Assembly (NCBI GenBank): GCA_963729875.1
Contig: CAVSPR010000010.1
Coordinates: 186,001 to 250,000 of the forward strand
Reading direction: 5' to 3'
DNA from: DATBSL01 sp963729875
GTDB lineage: Bacteria > Acidobacteriota > Vicinamibacteria > Fen-336
DNA length: 64,000 nucleotides
This document shows positions 1-8,581 of the stretch, piece by piece; the stretch's first letter is position 1; each line of letters starts with the position of its first letter. Both the position numbers and the translations under genes were made by a program. The notes beneath the pieces were generated by a model, which ran no database searches, was not told the DNA's origin, and saw nothing but the letters and a program-made list of their open reading frames with translations.

Positions 1-400
1 GCACCTGGAGCGAGACGCTGCAGCTCGTGTCCGTGCAGCTGCTCGTGAGCGTGGCGGCGAGGGCCTCCAGGCGGTCCTCGAGCTTCGCCGCGTCGACCCT
101 GGCCGTCCCGCCCTGGGTGAGCTGGGAGCCGTAGAGGGCGGCGAGGCCCTCCTTGCCCTTCGGGTCGAGGTAGGCCCCGCCGCGCCAGGAGACGGTGACG
201 CGCACGAGGGGCGTGCCCTCCTTGCCGTTCGGCGCGACGAAGGCGGGGACGCCGTTGCGCAGCTTCGCCTTGTACTCCCGCGCCCGCGGCGTCTCGAAGC
301 GGATGGGCGCGAAGCTCAGCTTCTCCGGCCGGCCGGGGATGTCCTGGGCAAAGGCGGCGGTGGCCCCGAGAACGAGGGTGAACGCGATCGGGCGGATCAT
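1..400 (-). CDS. M16-family peptidase-like protein, C-terminus cut by window edge
   Basis: The N-terminal 133 codons lie in the window. The start ATG shares its A with the TGA stop of the upstream M16 gene (TGATG), so the two are translationally coupled. Residues 1-19 form a signal peptide ending AFAQ. The following segment (KLRNGVPAFVAPN, then a VRVTVSWRGGAY strand) matches the first strands of an M16 half-domain. No HxxEH is visible in the part present, where an active subunit would carry AHLFEH; the sequence there reads GLAALYGSQL. I infer that this is the non-catalytic partner of the adjacent active peptidase, as in paired M16B proteins, acting in the periplasm or outer membrane. Its C-terminal half is outside the window. 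Confidence 0.8.
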   Translation of the reverse strand, partial: MIRPIAFTLVLGATAAFAQDIPGRPEKLSFAPIRFETPRAREYKAKLRNGVPAFVAPNGKEGTPLVRVTVSWRGGAYLDPKGKEGLAALYGSQLTQGGTARVDAAKLEDRLEALAATLTSSCTDTSCSVSLQV

Positions 401-2022
401 CACTGGCCCTCCTCTTCCGTCTGCCGCCGCTCGCGCGGCCTCCTCATGCCCTCGGGCGGCCTCCCGCCCCCCTTGCGGGTGGTGAGCAGCACGTTGCGGC
501 CGTCCTTCACCAGGTACTGCCGGGCCACCCGCTGCACGTCCTCGCGGGTCAGGGCCTGGATCCTCGCGCGGGAGTCCTTGAAGTCCTGGACCGTGCCCAC
601 GGTGAGGAACTGCGACAGCGTCTCGCGGATGCCGGTGTTCGTCTCGAGGCGGCCGTAGAGGCCGACGATCGAGGCGTTCTTGAACCGCTGCAGCTCGTCG
701 TCGGTGACGCCGTCCTTCAGGACCTTCTCGATCTCGGCGTAGAGCGCGGGCTCGAGCTCCCCGGGGCTCTTCCCCGGCGCCGGGGTCACCCGAAACGCGA
801 AGATGCCGCCCATCTTCATCCCCCGCGAGGAGGCGGAGGCGCTGGTCGCGACCTTCTGGTCGAGCACGAGGGCCTTGTGCAGGCGGCCGGAGGGCGGCCG
901 CATGCCGCCCGGGCCGCCGGGCCGGCCCATGAACATCGGGGCGCCGCCGAGGATCCCGGCCAGGGACTGGAGGGCCGGCGCGTCCTTGTGGACGGCGGCC
1001 ACCGTCTTGAACTCGACCTGCAGGGACGGGAGCGTCTCCACCTCCGCCACCATCCGCTGCTCGGCCGGCTGCCGGGGCTCGAGGGTGATCACCTCCGGCA
1101 CGCCCTTCGGGTTCGCCGGGATCCGGCCGAAGTACTTCCCGGCGAGGGCGTAGGCCGCGTCGGCGTCGAAGTCGCCCACGAGGACCGCGGTGATGTTGTT
1201 GGGGGCGTAGTAGGTCGAGAAGAACTCGTTGGCCTGCTCGCGGGTCACCTGGGAGATGTCGCTCGGCCAGCCGATGACCTCCCAGTGGTAGGGGCTCGCC
1301 ATCCACGTCATCGCGTTGAAGGCCTCTCCCACCACCCCGCCCGGGCGCGACTCGAGGGTCTGGCGGCGCTCCTCGAGGATCACGTCGCGCTCGGAGTAGA
1401 ACTCGCGGAACACCGGGTTCGCGAGACGGTCGGACTCCAGCCAGAACCACAGCTCGAGCTTGTTCGACGGGAGGCTGACGATGTAGAAGGTGCGGTCCTC
1501 GCTGGTGCTCGCGTTGAGGCCGGTACCCCCCGCCTGCGTGTAGATGCGGTCCATCTCGTCCTTGACGACGAGCTCGCGCTGCTCCTTCACGAGGCGGTCG
1601 AACTCGGCGAGGGCATCCGAGAGCCGCGGGGTGCGGGCCTTCGGGTCCATCATGTCGGCGATCTCACCCCGGCGCTGCTTCTCCCGCAGGACCGACATCT
1701 CCTCCCGGATCCGGGCCTGGACCGCGTCCTGCCGGTCGTTCAGCTCGGCGTCGCGCCGGGCGTCGCGGGTGCCGATGGTCTTCGTGCCCTTGAACATCAT
1801 GTGCTCGAAGAGGTGGGCCATCCCGGTCATGCCGGGCCGCTCGTTGGCGCTCCCGACGCGCGCCAGCCAGCCGAAGGCGATGGTCGGCTGCTCGTGACGC
1901 TCCACCATCACGAGGCGCATGCCGTTCGGGAGCGTGCGCTCGACGACCGGGATGTCTTGGGCCGTCAGGGGGGCCGCCGCCAGCATCAGGGCGGCGAGGC
2001 CTCGTCCTCGGGTCAGGATCAT
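400..2022 (-). CDS. M16 zinc metallopeptidase, active subunit, exported
   Basis: A 540-aa insulinase/pitrilysin-family protein. A signal peptide (to about residue 22, LTAQ) is followed by LPNGMRLVMVERHEQPT and the inverted zinc motif HLFEH. The distal Glu region (SERDVILEERR) is separated from HLFEH by an unusually long, charged, helical insert of roughly 80 residues with a GTGLNAST segment. Start chosen at the internal ATG because AGGAGG lies 5 bases upstream; an ATG 13 codons earlier has none. It is the first gene of a coupled pair with the partner M16 protein. Likely role is periplasmic degradation of short peptides; the substrate is not evident. Confidence 0.9.
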   Translation of the reverse strand: MILTRGRGLAALMLAAAPLTAQDIPVVERTLPNGMRLVMVERHEQPTIAFGWLARVGSANERPGMTGMAHLFEHMMFKGTKTIGTRDARRDAELNDRQDAVQARIREEMSVLREKQRRGEIADMMDPKARTPRLSDALAEFDRLVKEQRELVVKDEMDRIYTQAGGTGLNASTSEDRTFYIVSLPSNKLELWFWLESDRLANPVFREFYSERDVILEERRQTLESRPGGVVGEAFNAMTWMASPYHWEVIGWPSDISQVTREQANEFFSTYYAPNNITAVLVGDFDADAAYALAGKYFGRIPANPKGVPEVITLEPRQPAEQRMVAEVETLPSLQVEFKTVAAVHKDAPALQSLAGILGGAPMFMGRPGGPGGMRPPSGRLHKALVLDQKVATSASASSRGMKMGGIFAFRVTPAPGKSPGELEPALYAEIEKVLKDGVTDDELQRFKNASIVGLYGRLETNTGIRETLSQFLTVGTVQDFKDSRARIQALTREDVQRVARQYLVKDGRNVLLTTRKGGGRPPEGMRRPRERRQTEEEGQ

Positions 2023-2047
2023 GGTGCCTCCTTGGGGGATGATGCCG

Positions 2048-2986
2048 TCACTTCCGGGCAACGAGATCGATCACGGCGTACGCGTCCAGCGTCGGCAGGG
2101 AGAACTCGGTCGCGCCCTCGGGGTGGGTGACATCCTCGACCGGGGTGCGCCCCGGGCCGAAGACCAGGGCATCGCCGGGTGCCCACGAGCCGAGGAGGCG
2201 GACGCGCAGGCCCTCGATCGTTCGGCCGGAGTAGTTGAGCAGGTGCACCCGCGCGCGGGAGGCGTCGCGGAGAAGCCGCGCGAGGACCACCTCTCCGCCG
2301 TACAGCCGCAGCGAGCGGCGCTCGTCCGTCAGGCGCCGGCGCACGGAGAGGGCGAAGGCCTCGGGGTTGCGGGCCGCGTCGCGCGGGAACTCCTTCGACC
2401 CGATGCGCACGTTCAGGGCCACGTCGAGCGCGTCCTTCTTGACGACCTCGAACAGCAGGTTGCGGCGGGCCATCAGGTTGAGGACCTCGCCGAGGAGCGG
2501 GGAACCGTCGTCCACCACGGCCACGTCCGCGGCGGCCGGCAGGTCGAGCGCGGGTACGGTGGCGAGGAAGGCCAGCATCCTCCCGGTCTCGTCGAGGGCG
2601 GCGGGGTCGATCGCCAGCACCTCGTCGGCCCCGTAGGCGGCCGCCTCGGCCGCGGCGAGGGCCGCCCGCCCCGCCGGGGCGTCGCACCAGTAGCGGCCGG
2701 CGGGCGCGCGCAGGAAGCGCCAGCCGTTCGCGTCGAGCCAGGGGCGGCGGCTGGCCGAGGCCGTGTCGGCCCGCGCCAGGATCCCCGGGGCCCGCAGCTT
2801 CGTCCGCTCGGCGCGTTCCTTCTCCCCGAGCGGGGCGACGGTGAACCCGGCGGCCCGCCAGGCCGTGGCCGTCTGCGGGGGAGCGCACAGCCGCTCGATG
2901 CCGGCCTGCCGCACGGCCGGGGCCGTCTCGACCGGCTGGGGCCAGTAGACCGAAGGCAGCGTCGCGAGGAACAGGAGGAGGATCAT
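2048..2986 (-). CDS. exported protein of unknown function
   Basis: 312 aa with a short hydrophobic N-terminus (MILLLFLATLPSVYW). I do not recognise a family with confidence. The middle (VAVVDDGSPLLGEVLNLMA) looks like an alpha/beta Rossmann-type or amidotransferase-like segment. The end (VHLLNYSGRTIEGLRVRLLG ...) is a beta-rich domain of the sort seen at the C-terminus of some glycoside hydrolases. It follows the DUF362 gene closely: GAGG at the end of that gene serves as ribosome binding site about 10 bases before the ATG. A GTG at 2995 that overlaps the upstream stop (GTGA) is an alternative start giving three more residues. Probably co-transcribed with the DUF362 gene. Confidence 0.6.
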   Translation of the reverse strand: MILLLFLATLPSVYWPQPVETAPAVRQAGIERLCAPPQTATAWRAAGFTVAPLGEKERAERTKLRAPGILARADTASASRRPWLDANGWRFLRAPAGRYWCDAPAGRAALAAAEAAAYGADEVLAIDPAALDETGRMLAFLATVPALDLPAAADVAVVDDGSPLLGEVLNLMARRNLLFEVVKKDALDVALNVRIGSKEFPRDAARNPEAFALSVRRRLTDERRSLRLYGGEVVLARLLRDASRARVHLLNYSGRTIEGLRVRLLGSWAPGDALVFGPGRTPVEDVTHPEGATEFSLPTLDAYAVIDLVARK

Positions 2987-2991
2987 GGCGC

Positions 2992-4134
2992 TCACACCTC
3001 GATCTGCTCGACCCGGATCCTCTCGCGGTCGGCCACGCCGAGGCCGAGCTTCCCCGCGTACGCGACGTGCCCGGGCTCGCGGATCAGGATGTTGACGTTG
3101 GGGTCCTCGTCGCGCGTTCCGCGGTCGTTGAAGTGAAGGTACTTCGGGTCGCGGTCCCAGATCGAGATGGCGCCTTCGGCCTTGCGCTTGTCGTCGATGA
3201 TGTCGATGAGCAGCCGGTCGATGGCGACCGGGTCGGTCCCGAAGAGGACCTGGCGCGGGTGGAACACGTAACGCGGGGTGGCCGCGAACGGCCCGCCGTG
3301 CCAGACCGCGTGCAGCCCGTCCATGATCTGGAGCACGCAGCGCGAGCGCAGCGGCTCGACCGAGGCGAAGGTCCCGACCGAGGTGAGCGTGTGGGTCTGG
3401 CCGCGGGCGTGGCTGCGCGCCACGTTCGAGAAGCTGCCGTAGGCGACGTTCTTCAGGCAGCCGGTGACGCCGGTCGCGCCGTGGTCCTTCATGTTCGGGA
3501 TGTTGACGACCTTCGTGAGCCTCTGCGTGACGAGGCGCATCATGTTCGAGCGGGTGTCGTCCTCCCCGTGGAAGTCCACCTCGACGTAGGTCGCCGGGTC
3601 GTACGCGCGGTTCTCCGTGCGCCGGTTGCCCAGCTCCGCGCCGACGATCTCGACCCCCTCGGGGAGGTGGGGGCCGTACTTGACCTCGTCGAGCTGGTTC
3701 TGGAAACGCTCGAAGAGCACGATCTGCGTCGGCGGGACGCCGACGGCCATCAGCTGGCGACAGGTCTCGGCCACGATGGCCGGGGACGAGACGACCCACG
3801 GCCGGCCGCCCGCGTTCACCTTGATCCCGACGACGTCCCGCGGCTCGAAGAAGCGCCGCCACGCGTCGAGAGCGGTCGCCTCGCCCGTCAGCTCCCGCAT
3901 CCCGCGGTCCATCATCTCGCGCACGACGTCAGAGTTGACGACGGCGCCGGCCTCGTCGAGGCAGCGCCCCGACCGGACCGACACGACGCGCCCGGGCCAG
4001 GGGCCGGGCATGCCGGGCACCGGGCTCGCCCCGTAGGGGGTGACGATCCGGTACGCCGGCACCGCGTCGTCGGCCCCCACGGCCGAAGCGAGGGGGGCCA
4101 GGGCCAGGAGCTCCAGGAATTCACGGCGATCCAT
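2992..4134 (-). CDS. DUF362 domain protein with Tat-like signal
   Basis: 380 aa. The N-terminus MDRREFLELLALAPLASAVG resembles a twin-arginine signal. The rest matches the DUF362 fold: VVGIKVNAGGRP, then IVNIPNMKDHGATGVTGCLKN and a C-terminal FGTDPVAIDRLLIDII segment. Some DUF362 proteins carry ferredoxin clusters; no CxxCxxC is present here. GGAGG precedes the ATG by 4 bases. Function in this family is poorly defined, so no reaction is assigned. First gene of a two-gene unit with the exported protein downstream. Confidence 0.8.
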   Translation of the reverse strand: MDRREFLELLALAPLASAVGADDAVPAYRIVTPYGASPVPGMPGPWPGRVVSVRSGRCLDEAGAVVNSDVVREMMDRGMRELTGEATALDAWRRFFEPRDVVGIKVNAGGRPWVVSSPAIVAETCRQLMAVGVPPTQIVLFERFQNQLDEVKYGPHLPEGVEIVGAELGNRRTENRAYDPATYVEVDFHGEDDTRSNMMRLVTQRLTKVVNIPNMKDHGATGVTGCLKNVAYGSFSNVARSHARGQTHTLTSVGTFASVEPLRSRCVLQIMDGLHAVWHGGPFAATPRYVFHPRQVLFGTDPVAIDRLLIDIIDDKRKAEGAISIWDRDPKYLHFNDRGTRDEDPNVNILIREPGHVAYAGKLGLGVADRERIRVEQIEV

Positions 4135-4210
4135 GCGGCCTCCGCGATGCAGGGGGCATTGTATGCCCGGGCGCTCCCGGGTACGCTTCGCGCGACAACC
4201 GGGAGGTCAC

Positions 4211-5452
4211 ATGAGCGCCTCACCAGCCGCTGCCGCCCCCCGCGCCCCTCGCGTCCTGTCGATCGATCTTCTCCGCGGGGCCGACGTCCTGCTGATGCTG
4301 TTCGTCAACGAGGTCGCCGGCGTCACCGGGGCCCCCGCGTTCCTCCTCCACCGGCCGTCGGACTTCGACGGGATGACGATCACGGACCTCGTCTTCCCGG
4401 CCTTCCTCTTCATCGTCGGGATCGCCATCCCGTTTGCGCTCGGGGGACGGCTGCGCCGCGGCCAGTCCCGCGTCGAGGTGTGGAAGCACGTGGTGGCGCG
4501 GTCCCTGGCCCTCGTCGTGATGGGCGTCCTGATGGTGAACGCCGAGCAGGGGGTGAGCGGGATCCTCTCGAGGCCGGCGTGGTACGTGCTCGTCACGTTC
4601 GGCGTGCTGCTCACGTGGGGCGTCCCCGACGAAGGGTGGGGGCGGGTACGGAAGTCCTGGCTGCGCGGGGCCGGCCTCGCCCTCCTCGTCCTGCTCGTCC
4701 TCGCGTACCGCAACCCCGAGCTCACCGGCTGGATCCACATCCGTCCCTACTGGTGGGGGATCCTCGGCCTCATCGGCTGGGCCTACCTGGGCATCGCCAC
4801 CGTCTACCTGCTGTCCGGGGACCGCCCGGCCATCCTCGCCGGCGTCGTCGGCCTCTTCTACTGCGTCGCCCTGGCCGGCGCCGCGGGCACCTTCACCTGG
4901 CTCGGGGCCCTGCGCCCGCTGGTCGGCCCCATGATCGGGACCGGCGGAGCCCTCGTCGCGGCCGGCACGCTGCTGGGCGTGCTCCTCAGGAGCCACCTGC
5001 AGCAGGGCGGCTCCGCCTGGCGCTTCGCGGCGAGGGTGCTGGGCTACGCGGCGGCGCTGGCCGCCGCCGGAGTCCTCCTCCGCTCGCTGAACGGCGTCCA
5101 CCCGGCCTTCATCATCAGCAAGAACCACGGGACGGTGCCCTGGGGCCTCGTCTCCTCGGCCCTCACCTGCGGCGCCTGGGTGGCCATCTTCGTGCTGGCC
5201 GACGTCCTCGCCTGGCGGCGCTGGCCGCGCTCGTTCACGATCGCGGGCGAGAACCCGCTGGTCGCCTACCTGATGGCGCCCTTCCTCGTCTCGCTCTTCG
5301 CCCTCACCGCGCCCCTGTCCGGGGGCACGAACTTCTACGAGGCGCTCGGCGCGACCGCCGGCATCGGCCTCGTCCGCTCGGCGGTCTTCGCCTGGCTCGT
5401 GGTGCGCATCAGCGGCTGGATGCGGTCGTGGGGCGTGCGGATCCAGCTGTGA
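4211..5452 (+). CDS. HGSNAT-like (DUF5009) multipass membrane acyltransferase-family protein
   Basis: 413 aa with about ten to eleven hydrophobic segments. It opens with RVLSIDLLRGADVLLMLFVNE and has TITDLVFPAFLFIVGIAIPFA, the signature N-terminal helices of the heparan-alpha-glucosaminide N-acetyltransferase/DUF5009 family, in which the histidine or arginine near the first helix takes part in transmembrane acetyl transfer. GGGAGG lies 6 bases before the ATG. It is divergent from the DUF362 gene across 76 bases. Bacterial members are thought to modify sugars or cell-wall glycans; the exact acceptor is unknown. Confidence 0.8.
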   Translation: MSASPAAAAPRAPRVLSIDLLRGADVLLMLFVNEVAGVTGAPAFLLHRPSDFDGMTITDLVFPAFLFIVGIAIPFALGGRLRRGQSRVEVWKHVVARSLALVVMGVLMVNAEQGVSGILSRPAWYVLVTFGVLLTWGVPDEGWGRVRKSWLRGAGLALLVLLVLAYRNPELTGWIHIRPYWWGILGLIGWAYLGIATVYLLSGDRPAILAGVVGLFYCVALAGAAGTFTWLGALRPLVGPMIGTGGALVAAGTLLGVLLRSHLQQGGSAWRFAARVLGYAAALAAAGVLLRSLNGVHPAFIISKNHGTVPWGLVSSALTCGAWVAIFVLADVLAWRRWPRSFTIAGENPLVAYLMAPFLVSLFALTAPLSGGTNFYEALGATAGIGLVRSAVFAWLVVRISGWMRSWGVRIQL

Positions 5453-5661
5453 CCCAGGGGACCGAAACGAGGCACGCCGAAGGGGCCTGTCTTTCGGGAA
5501 GGCGGTCTCCGAACGAGTCCGACGGGGAGCCGGCGCGGCAGTGCCGACCACGGCACGGAACGGCTTGACGGTGGTTCGGCTTCCCGGGAACAGTCCGAGA
5601 GTCAGCACGGCGACGATTGATCGCCTTCTCGCACGGTAGCCGCGGGCGACATCAAGAGGTG

Positions 5662-5681
5662 AACTCGTTTCGGAACGAGTT
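5662..5681. repeat. short perfect inverted repeat in a 288-base intergenic region
   Basis: AACTCGTT-TCGG-AACGAGTT, 8-base arms around a 4-base loop, in the gap 5453-5740 between two convergent genes. It could stop transcription from either side, but no T run follows on either strand. Nothing else is recognisable in this gap. Confidence 0.35.
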
Positions 5682-5740
5682 TCCACAGGTTCTCCACAGG
5701 ACGGCCTTCCGTCGCTCCACGGAGGGCGTACCCCGCACAC

Positions 5741-6910
5741 TCAGGAGGTCTGGCGTCGGCCTACGGCGAGCCACTGAAGGGCGAAGATCGCGAGGAACTG
5801 CACTACGACGAGGCCGAGGGCCGGCCGCAGGCCCCACGCCGACGCGACCTGGCCGGTCGCCCACGGCAGCGTCATGCCGCCCGCGAGGGCCATCGTGAAC
5901 AGCAGGCCAAAGACCGTGCCCGAGTGGGCGGGGAAGCGGGCGCCGGCGATCCCGAGGACGGTCGGGAAGACGCCGGCGAGCGTGGCGCCGATGGCCACCG
6001 TCATCGCAACCGCCAGCGGCGGCCGCGTGGCCGTCACGAGCAGGCCCACGGCCACGGCCGAGGCGAGTGCACTGGCGAGCACGAGGCGCGGCCCCGTGAG
6101 AGCTGTTCGCCCGCGGCCGAGCCAGGCCCGGGTCACCATGAGCGCCGCCCAGTAGCCGGCGAGGGCGTACGAAGCTGCACCTACGCTCATCCCGATCTCG
6201 CGGGTGAGCAGCGTCGTCGTGTAGCCCCCGACGATGAACTCGTTGCCGGACTGGAAGAAGAGGATCGCCCCGAGCAGGAGGACGAACGGGTCGCGGATGA
6301 AGCGCCCCATCTCGGCGAGCGAGAGACCACCCGCCTGCTTGGGCGGCGGGTAGGCGGGGAGGGCGTTCGCCACCGCGACGAGGGCGCACAGCGTGACCGC
6401 CGCGTAGAGGATCCCCCGAAGGCCAGCGGCACGGAGCAGCAACCCGATCGCGAACGGCATGAAGAGGGCGCCGAAGCCGAAGAACAGGCCCAGGAAGTTC
6501 AGGGCCGCGCCCTTCCTGACCGGGTCCTCGTGGAGGTCGGCCACGAGAGCGTTGGGCGCGCTGTTGAGGGCGCTGCCCCCGAGGCCGAGGAGCGCCACCG
6601 CGAGGAGGAGCTGAGCGTAGCTGTCGGCGCCCGCTACGAGCAGGAGCGCCGCGCCCACGACCACGGGCCCACCCACGAGCGGCGGCTTCATCCCGAAGCG
6701 GTCCTGCAGCGCGCCGAGGGCGAAGCTCGAGGCCAGGATGCAGGCGTTCATGACCAGGAAGAGCGTGCCCACCCGGCCGAGGCCGATCTCCAGCCGCTCG
6801 GAGAGCACCGGCAGGGTGGCGCCCAGGAGCGCCGCCGCGATGCCGAAGAGGAACATCCCGGCGTAGGCGGCGGCGCTCAGGCGGCCGGTCGTGGCGGTCC
6901 GGCCGCTCAC
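5741..6910 (-). CDS. MFS transporter of the amino-sugar operon
   Basis: 389 aa, twelve predicted membrane segments in two halves. The loop between helices 2 and 3 reads LGALQDRFGMKPPL, a form of the MFS signature, and the second half has MTRAWLGRGR at the equivalent place. It starts with GTG that overlaps the TGA stop of the SIS-domain gene (GTGA), so it is translationally coupled and last in the AGE-ROK-SIS-MFS operon. The context suggests an importer for the operon substrate, most likely an amino sugar such as N-acetylmannosamine, N-acetylglucosamine or a sialic-acid breakdown product. The substrate is inferred only. Confidence 0.85.
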   Translation of the reverse strand: MSGRTATTGRLSAAAYAGMFLFGIAAALLGATLPVLSERLEIGLGRVGTLFLVMNACILASSFALGALQDRFGMKPPLVGGPVVVGAALLLVAGADSYAQLLLAVALLGLGGSALNSAPNALVADLHEDPVRKGAALNFLGLFFGFGALFMPFAIGLLLRAAGLRGILYAAVTLCALVAVANALPAYPPPKQAGGLSLAEMGRFIRDPFVLLLGAILFFQSGNEFIVGGYTTTLLTREIGMSVGAASYALAGYWAALMVTRAWLGRGRTALTGPRLVLASALASAVAVGLLVTATRPPLAVAMTVAIGATLAGVFPTVLGIAGARFPAHSGTVFGLLFTMALAGGMTLPWATGQVASAWGLRPALGLVVVQFLAIFALQWLAVGRRQTS

Positions 6911-7665
6911 GGCGCGCCCCGCTCGGCGACCCGCCGCGCGTAGGTCTCGAAGACGCGCCCGTTGTGGCCGGGGGCGATGCCCGGCACGTTCGGGGAGACG
7001 AAGGTCGTCGGCACGTGGCCCTTCGCCACCAGCCGGGCCCCGCTCTCCGCGACGAGCGCCATCGCCACGAAGACGACCGCCATCGTGGACCCCGCGGCGA
7101 CCTTCTCCGGCCGGCCCACGTCCACCTGCGAGTCCTCGGGGGCCACGCAGTTGTCGATCGCGATGTCGGCGAGGTCGGACAGCTTCTTCCCCGAGGAGTG
7201 CGTGGCCTTCGCCGCCGCGGCGTTCGCGAGCGAGGAGACCGTGATCACGGTGAGCCCGCGCTCCTTCGCGTAGATCGCGGCCTCGATCGGCGCGGCGTTG
7301 AGGCCTCCGTGGGAGAAGACGACGAAGCAGTCGCCCTTCCTGAGCGCGTAGCTCTGCAGGAAGACGGGCGCGTAGCCCTCCTGCCGCTCGATCCACAAAA
7401 GCTCCCGGGCGCCGCCCGGTCCCACCACGTTCGACCACATGAGGCGCGGGTCGTAGAGGGGGACGAAGCCCACGAAGCTGCCGTAGCGGGGGAACACGTC
7501 CATGACGGGGATGACCGAGTGGCCGCTCCCGAAGAGCCACGTCAGGCCCCCGGAGGCGATCGAGCCGGCGATCGCCTCCCCGGCCTGCTGGATCTTCCCG
7601 ATCTGGGTGCGGCGGATGTCGTCGAGGACCTTCGTGATCGCGGTGTGGTAGGCGATGGCAGACAT
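6907..7665 (-). CDS. SIS-domain phosphosugar-binding protein
   Basis: 252 aa. WLFGSGHSVIPVMDVFPRYGS near the N-terminus is the Ser-rich phosphosugar loop of the SIS fold. DCFVVFSHGGLNAAPIEAA and LTVITVSSLANAAAA are the second half. This matches the UPF0309/DUF2529-like SIS proteins found beside amino-sugar kinases. It starts 4 bases after the ROK kinase stop and its own stop overlaps the transporter start. Likely an isomerase or sensor acting on the phosphorylated sugar made by the ROK kinase. Confidence 0.8.
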   Translation of the reverse strand: MSAIAYHTAITKVLDDIRRTQIGKIQQAGEAIAGSIASGGLTWLFGSGHSVIPVMDVFPRYGSFVGFVPLYDPRLMWSNVVGPGGARELLWIERQEGYAPVFLQSYALRKGDCFVVFSHGGLNAAPIEAAIYAKERGLTVITVSSLANAAAAKATHSSGKKLSDLADIAIDNCVAPEDSQVDVGRPEKVAAGSTMAVVFVAMALVAESGARLVAKGHVPTTFVSPNVPGIAPGHNGRVFETYARRVAERGAP

Positions 7666-7669
7666 GGCT

Positions 7670-8581
7670 TCAGGCTCCGTTCCGGGAAATGTCGTCGGGG
7701 AGGGCGAGCCGGGCTGCTCCGAAGAGCGCGGCGTCCTCGCCGAGCTGCGTGAGCTCGATGCGGCACTGGGGGGCGGCCAGGGGCTGGGCCCAGCGAAGGG
7801 CGGCGCGGCGGACGGGGTCGAGGAAAAGGTCGGCCGCCTGCATGAGGCCGCCGCCGAGGACGACCACCTGCGGGTTGAGCGCGCTGACCAGGTTCGCGAT
7901 GCCCATGGCCAGCCACTCGACCGTCTCGTCCACCGCCCGGCGGGCCGCGGGGTCGCCACGGCGCGCGGCGTCCGCGACCTCCTCCGCCGAGGCGGCGCCG
8001 AGTCGGCGGGCGAAGGCGGGGCCGGCCGCCTCCGCCTCGAAGCAGCCCGTGCGGGCGTAGTCCTCGCGCCAGCGGGGGTCGAGGGCGAACCAGCCCACGG
8101 CGCCCGCGATCCCGCCGTGGCCCCGCACGAGGCGGCCGTCCGAGAGGATGCCGGCGCCGATGCCGGTGCCCACGGCGAGGAACACGACGTCGCGGCAGCC
8201 GCGGGCGGCGCCCTGCCACGCCTCGCCGAGGACGTAGCCCGATCGGTCGGAATCGACGACCAGCGGCACCGGGAGGTGCGGGCCCAGCACGTCCCGCAGG
8301 GGCACCTCGTCCCGGCCCCAGAGGTTCGGGGCCCAGGCCCGGCCGGTCGCGGGGTTGTAGATGCCGGGCACGACGAGGCCGACCGCCCGCACGTCGTCCC
8401 AGCCGAGGCCGGCGGCGCGCACCGTCTCGCCGGCGGCAGCGGCGAGGGCCTCGAACGACACGGCCGCCCCGCCCTCGTGCGAGGGCCGCTTCGAGCGGGC
8501 GCGCACGGCGCCGCCCGGGTCGACGACGGCGAAGGACGCCTTCGTCCCGCCCAGGTCGATCGCGAGCGCCATCCGGCTCAT
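7670..8581 (-). CDS. ROK-family sugar kinase
   Basis: 303 aa. ALAIDLGGTKASFAVVD is the N-terminal phosphate-binding motif and VFLAVGTGIGAGIL the second one. The usual ROK zinc site CxCGxxGC is largely lost: the region reads DYARTGCFEAEAAG and keeps only the GC-E part. Most ROK members that lack the site are still kinases. The ATG overlaps the TGA of the AGE gene (ATGA). With an N-acylglucosamine epimerase upstream, the likely reaction is ATP-dependent 6-phosphorylation of N-acetylmannosamine or N-acetylglucosamine. Substrate inferred from context. Confidence 0.88.
   Translation of the reverse strand: MSRMALAIDLGGTKASFAVVDPGGAVRARSKRPSHEGGAAVSFEALAAAAGETVRAAGLGWDDVRAVGLVVPGIYNPATGRAWAPNLWGRDEVPLRDVLGPHLPVPLVVDSDRSGYVLGEAWQGAARGCRDVVFLAVGTGIGAGILSDGRLVRGHGGIAGAVGWFALDPRWREDYARTGCFEAEAAGPAFARRLGAASAEEVADAARRGDPAARRAVDETVEWLAMGIANLVSALNPQVVVLGGGLMQAADLFLDPVRRAALRWAQPLAAPQCRIELTQLGEDAALFGAARLALPDDISRNGA

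Noticed and set aside
5662..5681. Inverted repeat as a rho-independent terminator
   Set aside because: Short stem with weak A-T base pairs at the ends and no T tract on either strand; kept only as a repeat.
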